Shown here: positions 26,291 through 34,642 of the stretch, piece after piece
How positions within the stretch are numbered: the first letter of the stretch is position 1
Layout of the letters: each line of letters starts with the position of its first letter
Origin: Coleofasciculus sp. FACHB-1120
GTDB lineage: Bacteria > Cyanobacteriota > Cyanobacteriia > Cyanobacteriales > FACHB-T130
Length of the DNA stretch: 64,000 bases
Assembly (NCBI RefSeq): GCF_014698845.1
Contig: NZ_JACJTV010000001.1
Location: 62,001 to 126,000 of the forward strand
Direction: 5' to 3'
Translations under genes and position numbers: made by a program
Notes under the pieces: model-generated
The model's database searches: none
The model's input: only the letters and a program-made list of their open reading frames with translations
What the model was told of the DNA's origin: nothing

Positions 26291-27715
26291 TTATGCGGCT
26301 GGCAAGTCCCGGAGGAAATAGAAGCGATCGCTCCCATCACCCCCTTTTTTTCGCCCCAAGTATCCCGTTAAAGGCGAGGAAAGCTCAATTAGAATATCGT
26401 GCATTTCTTCGCGTTTCAAAGGCTGAGGTGGACTGGAGTAAAGATAAGCGACATGAAGGGCATCAATGGCAACAGTCTCTTCGCCTGTAGTTTCTAGATG
26501 CTTTTTCAAAAGCTGGATGAGGTGCGATCGCAACTTGATATCTTGGTTAATTTTATCGATGTAACGATTAACTTTATCGTCAGCCAATCCAAAGGGAGCT
26601 TGCTGCAAGCACTGCTTTAGCTCTAACAAATTGATAGAATTTTTGTGTTGTGCTTGCATTTCTACTAATCTTTGTAGCGTTTCGGGTCTAATGACATTCA
26701 TTTGATTCTCAGTAGCTGTCCTATTGGCATAAAAATTTAATTCTCCCGCCGCTACAATCAATTTGATTGAACGCTCATACTGACTTTTACCGAGATGGTT
26801 CATGCCAATTTTAAGGAGTTGAGCAGGCGTTCCATCAGGGACTTTCTCTGTTTTAGTAGCCTTACACTCTCCCACCATTGGATAAGGAGCGTCACAGTAG
26901 AAATCCATACCTCCAGCTCCACCCATTGAGTTTGGATCGAGTCCAGAACCACTGAAGCCTAACTTCAAAAATCCTTTACGAACTAATTTTTCAAAAGTAT
27001 GACCGTCGCTGGAATTCCCGATTTGTGCAATTTTCTCAATCCAAGATTCATCTGAATCAAGTCGCTTTGCAGGCTTACCACTACCCCAACCTAGAAATAT
27101 TTTGATGTCCCGATCTAGTTCTTCCGCTGCTGGATTATCAGCGGATAGTTGAGCGATCGCATTCTGCAACTCTTCCAATTCTGGATGCAGTGGTGGCTGT
27201 CGAAGTTCTAGCTGCTGGCGGCGTTGGGAGAAGACGCGATCGCTCAATACAGGCGAAGATTCAGTAATAGTCAGGAGATTCGGTAATGAAACAAAATTCC
27301 CCTTGGTATTTACCGGAACTTCAAGCGGTTGAGGTAGCAGATAGACGCGCAAATATACCAGGAAAATATGACCCCGTTGAGAGAGTATTTCCTGTAATGC
27401 TTCAGATGTCCATACTGTTAACCGCGACAAGGCAGCTAAAGACTCAGCATCATTTAGGATTTGGCAGGTTTCGCATTTTGCCCAAGCTTTAATCAAAACT
27501 GTTTCAGAATTTAGTTGAGCGAGCGCACTTTGGGCAATTGGCAAGAAATCTGAGCGGTAGTAGTGCTCAGTTGGCAGTAGGTTAATTGAAGCATCGGAAG
27601 AATAGAGAGCAAATTGCCGCCTCGGATTAAGGAATATTTGGGACATGGCGGCAATCATTCGCCCTTGAATTAAGGCTTCAACGTCTGGAGCAGGTAGACG
27701 CAGTGCAGTGTTCAT
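26291..27715 (-). CDS. DUF1802-like / Mrr-type restriction-endonuclease-fold protein
   Basis: Third gene of a three-gene operon. The 474-residue protein has an N-terminal region (~residues 70-145: LIKAWAK...LTVWTSEALQEILSQ...YLRVYLLPQPLEVPV) that resembles DUF1802. A central PD-(D/E)XK nuclease domain follows: HTFEKLVRKGFLKLGFSGSG (Glu242), GGMDFYCD (Asp271) and GECKAT (Glu283, Lys285). A helical C-terminal part follows. The D...ExK set in an Mrr-like layout argues for an active metal-dependent nuclease. The TTG at 27724 is nearer the upstream AAGGAG site (4-base spacing, against 13 for this ATG) and is an alternative start. Only ten bases separate it from the ATPase stop. Role unknown; defence or DNA processing is inferred. 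Confidence 0.75.
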   Translation of the reverse strand: MNTALRLPAPDVEALIQGRMIAAMSQIFLNPRRQFALYSSDASINLLPTEHYYRSDFLPIAQSALAQLNSETVLIKAWAKCETCQILNDAESLAALSRLTVWTSEALQEILSQRGHIFLVYLRVYLLPQPLEVPVNTKGNFVSLPNLLTITESSPVLSDRVFSQRRQQLELRQPPLHPELEELQNAIAQLSADNPAAEELDRDIKIFLGWGSGKPAKRLDSDESWIEKIAQIGNSSDGHTFEKLVRKGFLKLGFSGSGLDPNSMGGAGGMDFYCDAPYPMVGECKATKTEKVPDGTPAQLLKIGMNHLGKSQYERSIKLIVAAGELNFYANRTATENQMNVIRPETLQRLVEMQAQHKNSINLLELKQCLQQAPFGLADDKVNRYIDKINQDIKLRSHLIQLLKKHLETTGEETVAIDALHVAYLYSSPPQPLKREEMHDILIELSSPLTGYLGRKKGGDGSDRFYFLRDLPAA

Positions 27716-27725
27716 CAAAGTCAAA

Positions 27726-29579
27726 TTACTCCTTCATGATCGACGCTAATAAGGCATCCAGATGAGAATCATCAGTTGGCTGTGATGCTTTACTTAATAT
27801 TGTCGAAGCTTCTTCAAATAAAGCATCCTCATCGACTAAACCCTCAGGAGTTTGACCGGATGGATCGCTCAGGATTTCCCGAATCAATGGGTTGTTTACT
27901 GTTAACTCTTTTTCAGTAATAAAGTTGAATATTTGACTTTCACTCAAATCAAGGCTTTCATGCTTCTGATAAACAGCCCAAATCGCTATTAGTGGTTTAA
28001 TCTCCTCCTCCATCAACTTCACCCACTCTCCACCTTGCTGTTCTACAAGTTGCTTTCGATATTGCTCGGCTACTACCGCCTTAGGAGGTATTGTTTTAGA
28101 ACGGACAAAACACCCGCGAGTTAGATCGTAGGTTTTATATTCAGTAAGAGCTTTCAACCCAGCTTTTATACCTACCCCACCAGATGCCTGAATAACCGCT
28201 ACTCCAATCTTGACTACATTGCTATCCTCTTCACCAATAATTTTGAAATCAATGCAATTAGTTCTTGGTTTAACTGGAGCTTCAATCTTATCAACTTTGA
28301 CACGATCTATTGTTTTGCCAATGATTGTATTGAATGCAAAGATAAGAGCTTGAGCAATTTTAGCTTCATCCTCTAGAAAATCTGCAAGACCTTCAAGTTC
28401 TTCTTTAAAAGCTAGCTCGACTCGATTATCCTTACCCTTTTTAATTTTTTCGGCGCACCAGGTCAAAAGTTCTCTTGCAGTTAGCCCTTGTTTACCAAGT
28501 TTTCTAAGCTCCCCCTCGTCAAATGGATAAACTGGATAAGGTAGAGTAATTCCATGCTCATCACAGAGCTTTTTCAACCGTTGGGAAACTAAAGCAACAA
28601 CTTCATCAGAATTGAGGTTTCTTAAATCAATAGGCTTGCCAGAGCTAAATTCAGCCATGCGATCTATCACTGCATTTGCATCTGACATATATGCAATCTC
28701 AGCTTCCCAGGTAGCAGGATAGATAGTGGTAAGTAACACACCACGCTTTATTTGGTTGTATAAATCTTTAACGAAGCTGGCAACTACCTGCGCCCTTGTA
28801 AAACCCTTGTCATCGCATCCTGCTGCACTATCTAACTCGTCAAAACAAAGTAGCGGTGTTTTGTAATCACTGATTATGTCTAGGATATAGCAGAGTGTTT
28901 TAGAAGAATCGACAGCAATGGTAGGCAAACCCATTGCTTCAGCTTGTAATTGTGCTAATTCTTCCCCTGCCAACCATTTGATTGCAAAGGGTGCGTGGAG
29001 CTGGGAAAGCGTCCACACAATAGCTCGTATGATATAGGGATCAATATCAGGCTTTGCTAGAATAACTTTATTAGTCAGATTATTAACTAGCTTGGGATCT
29101 TTTGCCAAAGCTGGGAGAAATTTATTAATCAGATCCTTAGGCGTGTAGCTTTTTTTGGAGACTTCACTGACTAAGGCGGCTGCTAGTTCTTGCCATTGCA
29201 TTACATTTTGACTGCCTACCTGTTTGAGGCTAGATGCCAAGGTCTGTAGAAACTCAGACTTAATCTGATTTAAATCTTCATACTCAGCCATGTAGACAAA
29301 GAAAGCACTGCCTTCAGTCTGAAGACGCTGGCGAATCCGACTAATAATGTGGGTTTTTCCTAGCCCCCTGTCAGCCCTTATAGTAATACCTCTAACTTGA
29401 CACTGACCTGTGCGAACTTGCCTGATTGCTTCAAAAACAGCATCAGAAGCATGAGCATTTATTGCAGAAACCTCTGGGAAACTTTTCCCCCATACTTGTG
29501 ATTTCTTGACAACTTGATGTCCGTCAAATACATTGTGGTTTCTAATTAAGTCTTCGATTGAGGATACAGTGCTAGTCAT
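27726..29579 (-). CDS. AAA-type P-loop ATPase of the three-gene operon
   Basis: 617 residues from the ATG at 29579. Walker A is ADRGLGKTH (residues 69-77) and Walker B is LLCFDELDSA (Asp247, Glu248). GVLLTTIYPATWE follows where sensor-1 is expected. Then comes a helical/winged stretch (NLNSDEVVALVSQRLKKL, LGKQGLTARELLTWCAEKI), as in Orc/Cdc6-like and archaeal-type ATPases. The C-terminal ~200 residues (NCIDFKIIGEEDSNVVKIGVAV, LKALTEYKTYDLTRGCFVRSK) could be a divergent nuclease-like or DNA-contact domain. Lies between a wHTH-like gene (60-base gap upstream) and a nuclease gene (ten-base gap). An in-frame TTG at 29603 has no better support. Confidence 0.8.
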   Translation of the reverse strand: MTSTVSSIEDLIRNHNVFDGHQVVKKSQVWGKSFPEVSAINAHASDAVFEAIRQVRTGQCQVRGITIRADRGLGKTHIISRIRQRLQTEGSAFFVYMAEYEDLNQIKSEFLQTLASSLKQVGSQNVMQWQELAAALVSEVSKKSYTPKDLINKFLPALAKDPKLVNNLTNKVILAKPDIDPYIIRAIVWTLSQLHAPFAIKWLAGEELAQLQAEAMGLPTIAVDSSKTLCYILDIISDYKTPLLCFDELDSAAGCDDKGFTRAQVVASFVKDLYNQIKRGVLLTTIYPATWEAEIAYMSDANAVIDRMAEFSSGKPIDLRNLNSDEVVALVSQRLKKLCDEHGITLPYPVYPFDEGELRKLGKQGLTARELLTWCAEKIKKGKDNRVELAFKEELEGLADFLEDEAKIAQALIFAFNTIIGKTIDRVKVDKIEAPVKPRTNCIDFKIIGEEDSNVVKIGVAVIQASGGVGIKAGLKALTEYKTYDLTRGCFVRSKTIPPKAVVAEQYRKQLVEQQGGEWVKLMEEEIKPLIAIWAVYQKHESLDLSESQIFNFITEKELTVNNPLIREILSDPSGQTPEGLVDEDALFEEASTILSKASQPTDDSHLDALLASIMKE

Positions 29580-29639
29580 CGTTGTATAAGGGCTAAAGTT
29601 CAAGAAAGATAAAAGGACAGCAAAATTACTTAACTAAAG

Positions 29640-30332
29640 TTAGGAAATTAGACGCTTAGCATAACAGCGTAAATTGCCCAGTTCATTCCTGATCGAGTCT
29701 TCGATTTTATCTGGGGCACTATCTTCTACCCCGCCACCCTGAAGTTGCAAAATATCGTTGGCTTGCATCTCCATCATCCACTCGGTGAACTGAGCACGAG
29801 TTACCCGATTGCCAATCTCCCGCCGAATTCGGTAAATCGGCACCAGATCGTTCAGATTGTAGTCGCGGTTCATCTGGTCGTAGACATCCGATGCCACTTG
29901 CTTGAACTCGTCGTAGGATGCGATCGCTTTCTCGGTTGCCTTACTTGATGTAGCAGTCGCCCCATTTACAGGCGTTCCCGTCTCTCTAAGCCATTTCAAC
30001 AAAGCATTGCCAGTTTTTGCCCCAATTTGGCTGTCAAACTCGAAATCAGCGTTTTTCAGTCCCTCACCAAGCATCTCAACGCCTTTACCAGACAGGGATA
30101 TTTTGTTTTTGGAGATAGCGATCGCTCCAGATGTTTGCAACTGTTCAAAAACGCCTTGATAGTCTCCTGCCTTCTCGTTCGTCCGTTTAACTCTTTCGGT
30201 TAATTCGCCTTTTTTAACTTCCTCATCAGTTCCTCCCAAATCCCACAAAGCAAGAAGCACGCGAGTTTTAGCGTGAGCTTCCGTACCTCTTAACCCTTTA
30301 GCGGTATCTTTTGATTTTTCTTTGGTTGCCAT
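29640..30332 (-). CDS. Winged-helix-like protein, first gene of the ATPase/nuclease operon
   Basis: Not in a family I can name. From the ATG at 30332 the product is 230 residues. Residues ~20-95 read like a winged helix-turn-helix (AKTRVLLALWDLGG, GELTERVKRTNEKAGDYQGVFEQLQTSGAIAISKNKISLSGKGVEML). A second helical unit (EAYDEF-like: ASYDEFKQVASDVYDQMNRDYNLNDLVPIYRIRREIG, then TRAQFTEWMMEMQANDILQLQGG) again resembles a small winged fold. Such proteins recognise DNA or bridge ATPase and target. An upstream frame to 30413 starts in the divergent promoter region with folC. Confidence 0.72.
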   Translation of the reverse strand: MATKEKSKDTAKGLRGTEAHAKTRVLLALWDLGGTDEEVKKGELTERVKRTNEKAGDYQGVFEQLQTSGAIAISKNKISLSGKGVEMLGEGLKNADFEFDSQIGAKTGNALLKWLRETGTPVNGATATSSKATEKAIASYDEFKQVASDVYDQMNRDYNLNDLVPIYRIRREIGNRVTRAQFTEWMMEMQANDILQLQGGGVEDSAPDKIEDSIRNELGNLRCYAKRLIS

Positions 30333-30496
30333 CTCAGTAATTCCAGATAATTGCGATCTACAATTAGTATTCCCACTCAATCTAGCCAAAGTTATAGTTC
30401 CCGTCACTCTCAAGCAAATTGCGATGAGATAGGGAAAAAAAGCTAATTAACGGAAACATTAAGTTTGGTTAAAAAAAAGTTAGTATCTGGTGGCTT

Positions 30497-31774
30497 GTGG
30501 ATATCGACTCAATTCTTCAACCGTTTCAGCGCTTTGGTGTTCATCTCGGTTTAGAGCGCATTCAAAAATTATTGGCAAATTTGGGCAACCCGCACCACAA
30601 AGTACCAGTGATTCATGTCGCTGGAACGAATGGCAAAGGCTCAGTTTGTGCTTACCTTTCCGCAGTGCTGACTGAGGCAGGTTATCGCGTGGGGCGGTAT
30701 ACTTCCCCTCATTTAGTCGATTGGAACGAGCGCATCTGTCTAAACGAACAACCGATATCGCTGGAAACGCTAGAAAAATTGCTGCTACAAGTCCAAGCAG
30801 CTATCCAACCAGATGAAGAGTCACCCACGCAGTTTGAAGTCATCACCGCTGCGGCTTGGTTGTATTTTGCTCAAGCTCAGGTAAATGTAGCGGTGGTGGA
30901 AGTGGGTTTAGGAGGGCGTCTGGATGCGACGAATGTATGCCCGAACCCCCTCGTCACAATTATTACTTCTCTCAGTCGAGAACACTGGCAGAACCTAGGC
31001 CCTACTTTAGCGGATATTGCTAGAGAAAAAGCCGGTATCCTCAAGCCGGGATGTCCTGCTGTGGTGGGACAGCTGCCAGAGGAGGCGAGGGCGGTGGTAC
31101 AACAGCGGATTCTTGAGTTGGGGTGTCCGGTTGTTTGGGCTGAACCGGCGGTGGAGTTAGGAACCGCGAAGACGCTAAGGACGCAAAGAGAAGAAAGAAG
31201 GGTGGAGTATCAGGGGATAAAGTATCCTTTGCCGTTATTGGGAGATTTTCAGCTGAATAATTCGGCGTTAGCGATCGCATCTTTCCAAATTCTTCAACAG
31301 CAAGGTTGGGAAATTTCAGAAGCAGCGATCGCTTCTGGTATGGCAAAAACTCAATGGATTGGGCGTCTTCAGTGGACAAGTTGGCGAAATCATCGGTTAT
31401 TGATCGATGGTGCCCATAATCCAGCCGCCGCGATCGCGTTGCGTCAATATGTCGATACTCTGGAAAAATCGCCGATCCATTGGGTGATGGGGATGCTTTC
31501 CACGAAAGATCATGCCGATATTTTTAGTGCATTACTCAGAAAGGGCGATCGCTTGTATCTAGTCCCCGTCCCGGATCATAGTTCCGCCGATCCAGAATAT
31601 TTAGCTACCTTGGCTCAAAATATCTGCCCAGAATTAGCCGATTGTCGCACCTACCCGGATCTCACGGCTGGATTAGAAGCGGCGATTTCCCCAGAAAGTT
31701 TATTGGTTTTGTGCGGTTCACTTTATTTACTGGGTCATTTTCTGGGACAAAACCGCTCTGCTGCATCCAGATAA
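30497..31774 (+). CDS. folC: Folylpolyglutamate synthase / dihydrofolate synthase
   Basis: Mur-ligase-fold enzyme that joins glutamate to dihydropteroate and extends folate with gamma-glutamates. The 425-residue protein shows the ATP loop HVAGTNGKGSVCAYLSAVL (residues ~41-59), YTSPHLVDWNERI, EVGLGGRLDATN and the Mur C-terminal DGAHNPAAA. An odd stretch, TAKTLRTQREERR (near residues 222-235), is encoded by a copy of a dispersed short repeat, described separately. The ATG-like start at 30497 (MDIDSILQPFQRFGVHLGLERI) fits the family. Confidence 0.95.
   Translation: MDIDSILQPFQRFGVHLGLERIQKLLANLGNPHHKVPVIHVAGTNGKGSVCAYLSAVLTEAGYRVGRYTSPHLVDWNERICLNEQPISLETLEKLLLQVQAAIQPDEESPTQFEVITAAAWLYFAQAQVNVAVVEVGLGGRLDATNVCPNPLVTIITSLSREHWQNLGPTLADIAREKAGILKPGCPAVVGQLPEEARAVVQQRILELGCPVVWAEPAVELGTAKTLRTQREERRVEYQGIKYPLPLLGDFQLNNSALAIASFQILQQQGWEISEAAIASGMAKTQWIGRLQWTSWRNHRLLIDGAHNPAAAIALRQYVDTLEKSPIHWVMGMLSTKDHADIFSALLRKGDRLYLVPVPDHSSADPEYLATLAQNICPELADCRTYPDLTAGLEAAISPESLLVLCGSLYLLGHFLGQNRSAASR
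31162..31200. repeat. Short tandem repeat inside folC
   Basis: CGCGAAGA-CGCTAAGGA-CGCAAAGAG, a purine-rich repeat seen in many cyanobacterial spacers, lies in frame in folC and adds about 13 codons. A related run lies just downstream at 31788-31832. Confidence 0.7.
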
Positions 31775-31787
31775 TCCTTGTATTTTC

Positions 31788-31832
31788 AACGCAGAGGAAC
31801 GCTAAGGTAAACGCAAAGTAACGCAGAGGAAG
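31788..31832. repeat. AACGCAGAGG / AACGCTAAGG repeat patch
   Basis: Four degenerate units (AACGCAGAGG, AACGCTAAGG, AACGCAAAG, AACGCAGAGG) in the 68-base gap between the convergent folC and adenylate kinase genes. Same family as the copy inside folC. Confidence 0.7.
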
Positions 31833-31842
31833 AATCCCTGGA

Positions 31843-32406
31843 TTACTCAGCACTCGCCGCCAAGTTTTTGCCTAAAATGTCGTGCTGCACTTGCTCTGGG
31901 GTTTGGTTTCCGTTGACAGTCAACAACCGTTGGCAATGTTCGTAGTATTCCAGGATGGGAATCGTGCGTTCTTGAAATAATTCGAGGCGGCGTTGTACGA
32001 TTTCTGGTCGATCGTCTGGACGCGATCGCTCTAAAGAACGGCTTATCAACACTGATTCCGGCACCTCTAGCCAAATTGCCCAATCTAGGTGTTGTCCCAA
32101 ATCTTCCAACAAAAAATCTAATTCCTCTGCTTGAAAAGCAGTACGCGGATAGCCATCTAACAGCCAACCACCCTTGATATCCGGCTGTTGGAGACGCTGG
32201 CGCATGAATTCGATCATCAGGGCATCGGGCACCAACTCACCCTTTTCTACATAGGTCTGTGCTTGGATACCAAGGGGATTTTGGGATGCGATCGCTTGCC
32301 GCAAAATGTCGCCCGTGCAAATTCCAGGAATCCCCAGGTGACTACATAGCAATGCAGTCTGCGTTCCCTTACCTGCCCCAGGCCCTCCTAGAATTATTAG
32401 TCTCAC
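31843..32406 (-). CDS. adk: Adenylate kinase, short form
   Basis: Transfers phosphate between ATP and AMP to balance adenylate pools. P-loop GGPGAGKGTQ is at the very start (RLIILGGPGAGKG), followed by TGDILRQAI and DGYPRT. The short form lacks the zinc-type LID insertion: RSRPDDRPEIVQRRL follows directly. I chose the GTG at 32406 because GGAG precedes it by nine bases and the residue after it begins the fold. The frame is also open from a TTG at 32436 (ten extra polar residues). Cyanobacteria often carry two adk genes; this looks like the second, non-ribosomal-operon kind. Confidence 0.88.
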   Translation of the reverse strand: MRLIILGGPGAGKGTQTALLCSHLGIPGICTGDILRQAIASQNPLGIQAQTYVEKGELVPDALMIEFMRQRLQQPDIKGGWLLDGYPRTAFQAEELDFLLEDLGQHLDWAIWLEVPESVLISRSLERSRPDDRPEIVQRRLELFQERTIPILEYYEHCQRLLTVNGNQTPEQVQHDILGKNLAASAE

Positions 32407-32708
32407 GGCACCTTGCTCCTGCTGTGATTGAATCAAGCATCGCCGGAAGCTGAACTTTGATCAGCTTTCAACCAAGCCTATGCTGGCTATTTTGCCATTG
32501 ATCGGTCGCTCAGCGAGACTGACGAAGCCAAGAACTAATACAAGAACTAATACAGGATAGTCAGCACTTAACGGGCTTGACGGATAGATATATCTAGTGT
32601 TTGATTATGAGGCAAAATAAAAAAACACACTACATATCGTTTGCTAACCAAACTTTTCTGGGGCAAGCGATTCGCTCTTCAAGATTCCTCACGATTAAAC
32701 TTCGCCTT

Positions 32709-33245
32709 ATGGTTGCCCAGCTAGAAACCCCAGCGCTTCATTCAGATCGTCGCCTGCTCCCCACTATTGAAGGACTGGTGCAAGTTTTTACCGGCGCTCA
32801 CCGCAGCTTTTTTACCGGCGTGATAGCGCAAGCACTGCGAATTGCCGGTCAAGGAACCTCAGTTTTAGTGATTCAGTTCCTCAAAGGCGGAATCAATCAG
32901 GGACACGAGCATCCCATGCGCTTAGGGCAAAATCTAGATTGGGTTCGTTGCGACTTACCCCGTTGCATCGATACCCCGCACCTCGATGAGGCGGAAACTC
33001 ACTCTTTACTCCAGCTTTGGCAGCATACCCAGAAAGTAATATCCGAAGGCAAATATGCCCTTGTCGTTCTGGATGAATTGAGCTTAGCGATTAACTTTGG
33101 CTTAATTCCCGAATCCGAGGTACTCGCGCTGCTCGAAAAACGCCCTGCTCATGTAGATATCATTTTGACTGGCCCAGAAATGCCCCAAGCACTTCTGGAT
33201 GTTGCTGACCAAATTACTGAAATACGTCGCAGTCACCGACCGTAG
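32709..33245 (+). CDS. BtuR/CobO-like protein with a degenerate P-loop
   Basis: The 178-residue protein aligns in pattern with ATP:cob(I)alamin adenosyltransferases of the CobA/BtuR type: VQVFTG, ALRIAGQGTSVLVIQFLKGG, YALVVLDELSLAINFGLI, VDIILTGPEMPQALLDVADQITEIRR. But the nucleotide loop that reads GNGKGKTTAA in active enzymes is here GAHRSFFTGV (residues ~25-34), with no lysine or Thr of a Walker A. It is thus unlikely to bind ATP in the usual way. I chose the ATG at 32709 (MVAQLETPA). The frame is open 36 codons upstream without family likeness. Confidence 0.82.
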   Translation: MVAQLETPALHSDRRLLPTIEGLVQVFTGAHRSFFTGVIAQALRIAGQGTSVLVIQFLKGGINQGHEHPMRLGQNLDWVRCDLPRCIDTPHLDEAETHSLLQLWQHTQKVISEGKYALVVLDELSLAINFGLIPESEVLALLEKRPAHVDIILTGPEMPQALLDVADQITEIRRSHRP

Positions 33246-33301
33246 GGAATGCACTCACTTCACGCTATCCTAGTATTCCGGTTGGGATTACTTGTGAACC
33301 T

Positions 33302-33883
33302 GTGATTAAGAACGATATCTGGATTACTGAAATGGCTCAAAAGGGTATGATTTCGCCCTTTGAGCCTAAATTAGTTCGTCGTGTGGACGACTTACCTGTT
33401 ATCTCATTTGGTCTGAGCAGCTTTGGTTACGATATCAGGCTCTCGCCTGTGGAATTCCACATTTTCAGGCATATTCCCGGTACAGTCGTCGATCCCAAAA
33501 ACTTTAATCCTGAAAATTTGGAGCCGACAAAACTCCATACCGATGCGAATGGTAGCTATTTCATTCTGCCAGCTCATACCTATGGATTAGGAGTGGCATT
33601 AGAAAGACTAGAAGTGCCTGAAAATATTACTGTATTGTGCATTGGAAAAAGCACGTATGCACGCTGCGGGATTATCTGCAATCTAACGCCTGCTGAGGCT
33701 GGTTGGAGAGGACATTTAACCCTAGAGGTTTCCAATTCATCAAATGCAGATTGCCGTATTTATCCCAATGAAGGAATTGTGCAACTGCTATTTTTTGAGG
33801 GTAAACCTTGCGAGGTGAGCTATGAATCTCGGCAGGGTAAATATCAAGATCAGCCAGAAAAAATTGTTATAGCACGAATATAA
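33302..33883 (+). CDS. dcd: dCTP deaminase
   Basis: Converts dCTP to dUTP, the first step to dTMP. 193 residues from a GTG start. Family signatures are SSFGYDIRLS near residue 40, the GKSTYARCGI loop, and LTPAEAGWRGHLTLEVSN with the catalytic glutamate. The thyX gene starts 12 bases after the stop, so both are probably co-transcribed: Dcd makes dUTP, a dUTPase made elsewhere gives dUMP, and ThyX methylates it. A bifunctional Dcd-DUT variant would bypass the dUTPase; I cannot decide this by eye. Confidence 0.93.
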   Translation: MIKNDIWITEMAQKGMISPFEPKLVRRVDDLPVISFGLSSFGYDIRLSPVEFHIFRHIPGTVVDPKNFNPENLEPTKLHTDANGSYFILPAHTYGLGVALERLEVPENITVLCIGKSTYARCGIICNLTPAEAGWRGHLTLEVSNSSNADCRIYPNEGIVQLLFFEGKPCEVSYESRQGKYQDQPEKIVIARI

Positions 33884-33895
33884 GGAAATACTCAG

Positions 33896-34618
33896 GTGAA
33901 ATATTTTCGTGTTGAGGTAGTTGCTGCCACGCCGAATCCCCAACAAGTTATCTGGGCAGCAATGCATCAAGATTACTCTGAAGAGTTGGTTTGGAATAGT
34001 TGCGCTCGCTGGCCTGATGAGGAACGAAGCGGCGAACTGATTATTAAACATTTATTATCAGGCGATCGCGGACATTACGGCCCTCTAGAACATCCTCAAA
34101 TTACTGTTAATGTGGGTTATTTCCCGCATTCGATGATGCAGCAACTCCGCACTCATCGCGTCGGCGTGAGTTTTGATGTACAATCCTTCCGTTATACCGG
34201 ACAGAGAATTGTTGATGTTGTAGAGGGCAAATTAGATATAGAAGAAGCTTTCTATTTACGTCCGGTTGGTAACTATACGAACCGTCAGGGAAAACGCTAT
34301 TTGTATTCGGAGGAACAACGTCAGGCTGATTTGCAATGGTGCGAAGATGCCTGCAAACATTATAAAAAACGCATAGATGAAGGACTTTCAGAAGAACACG
34401 CTAGAGGAATTATTCCTTTTGATGCCAGACAGCATTTTGTGCTGAGTTGTAATGTGCGATCGCTCATGCATCTTTTAGACTTGAGATGGAAAAAAGATGC
34501 TCAACTTGAAGCGCAAAAGTTTTGCGAATTGCTCTGGGTTCATTTTGAACAATGGACACCTGCGATCGCTCAATGGTATTTGGAAAACCGAGCAAAAAAG
34601 GCAAAATTAGCTCCATAG
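33896..34618 (+). CDS. thyX: FAD-dependent thymidylate synthase
   Basis: Makes dTMP from dUMP using methylene-tetrahydrofolate, FAD and NADPH. 240 residues from a GTG start. The ThyX motif region reads LRTHRVGVSFDVQSFRYTG (residues ~84-102): the usual R-H-R-x7-S pattern has Thr-His-Arg here, as I recall for cyanobacterial ThyX. Other family segments are HYGPLEHPQITVNVGYFPHSMMQQLR and LMHLLDLRWKKDAQLEAQKFCE. It follows dcd by 12 bases, and no ThyA gene is present in the window. Confidence 0.94.
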   Translation: MKYFRVEVVAATPNPQQVIWAAMHQDYSEELVWNSCARWPDEERSGELIIKHLLSGDRGHYGPLEHPQITVNVGYFPHSMMQQLRTHRVGVSFDVQSFRYTGQRIVDVVEGKLDIEEAFYLRPVGNYTNRQGKRYLYSEEQRQADLQWCEDACKHYKKRIDEGLSEEHARGIIPFDARQHFVLSCNVRSLMHLLDLRWKKDAQLEAQKFCELLWVHFEQWTPAIAQWYLENRAKKAKLAP

Positions 34619-34642
34619 CTTGCCAAAATAAACTTTATATGG

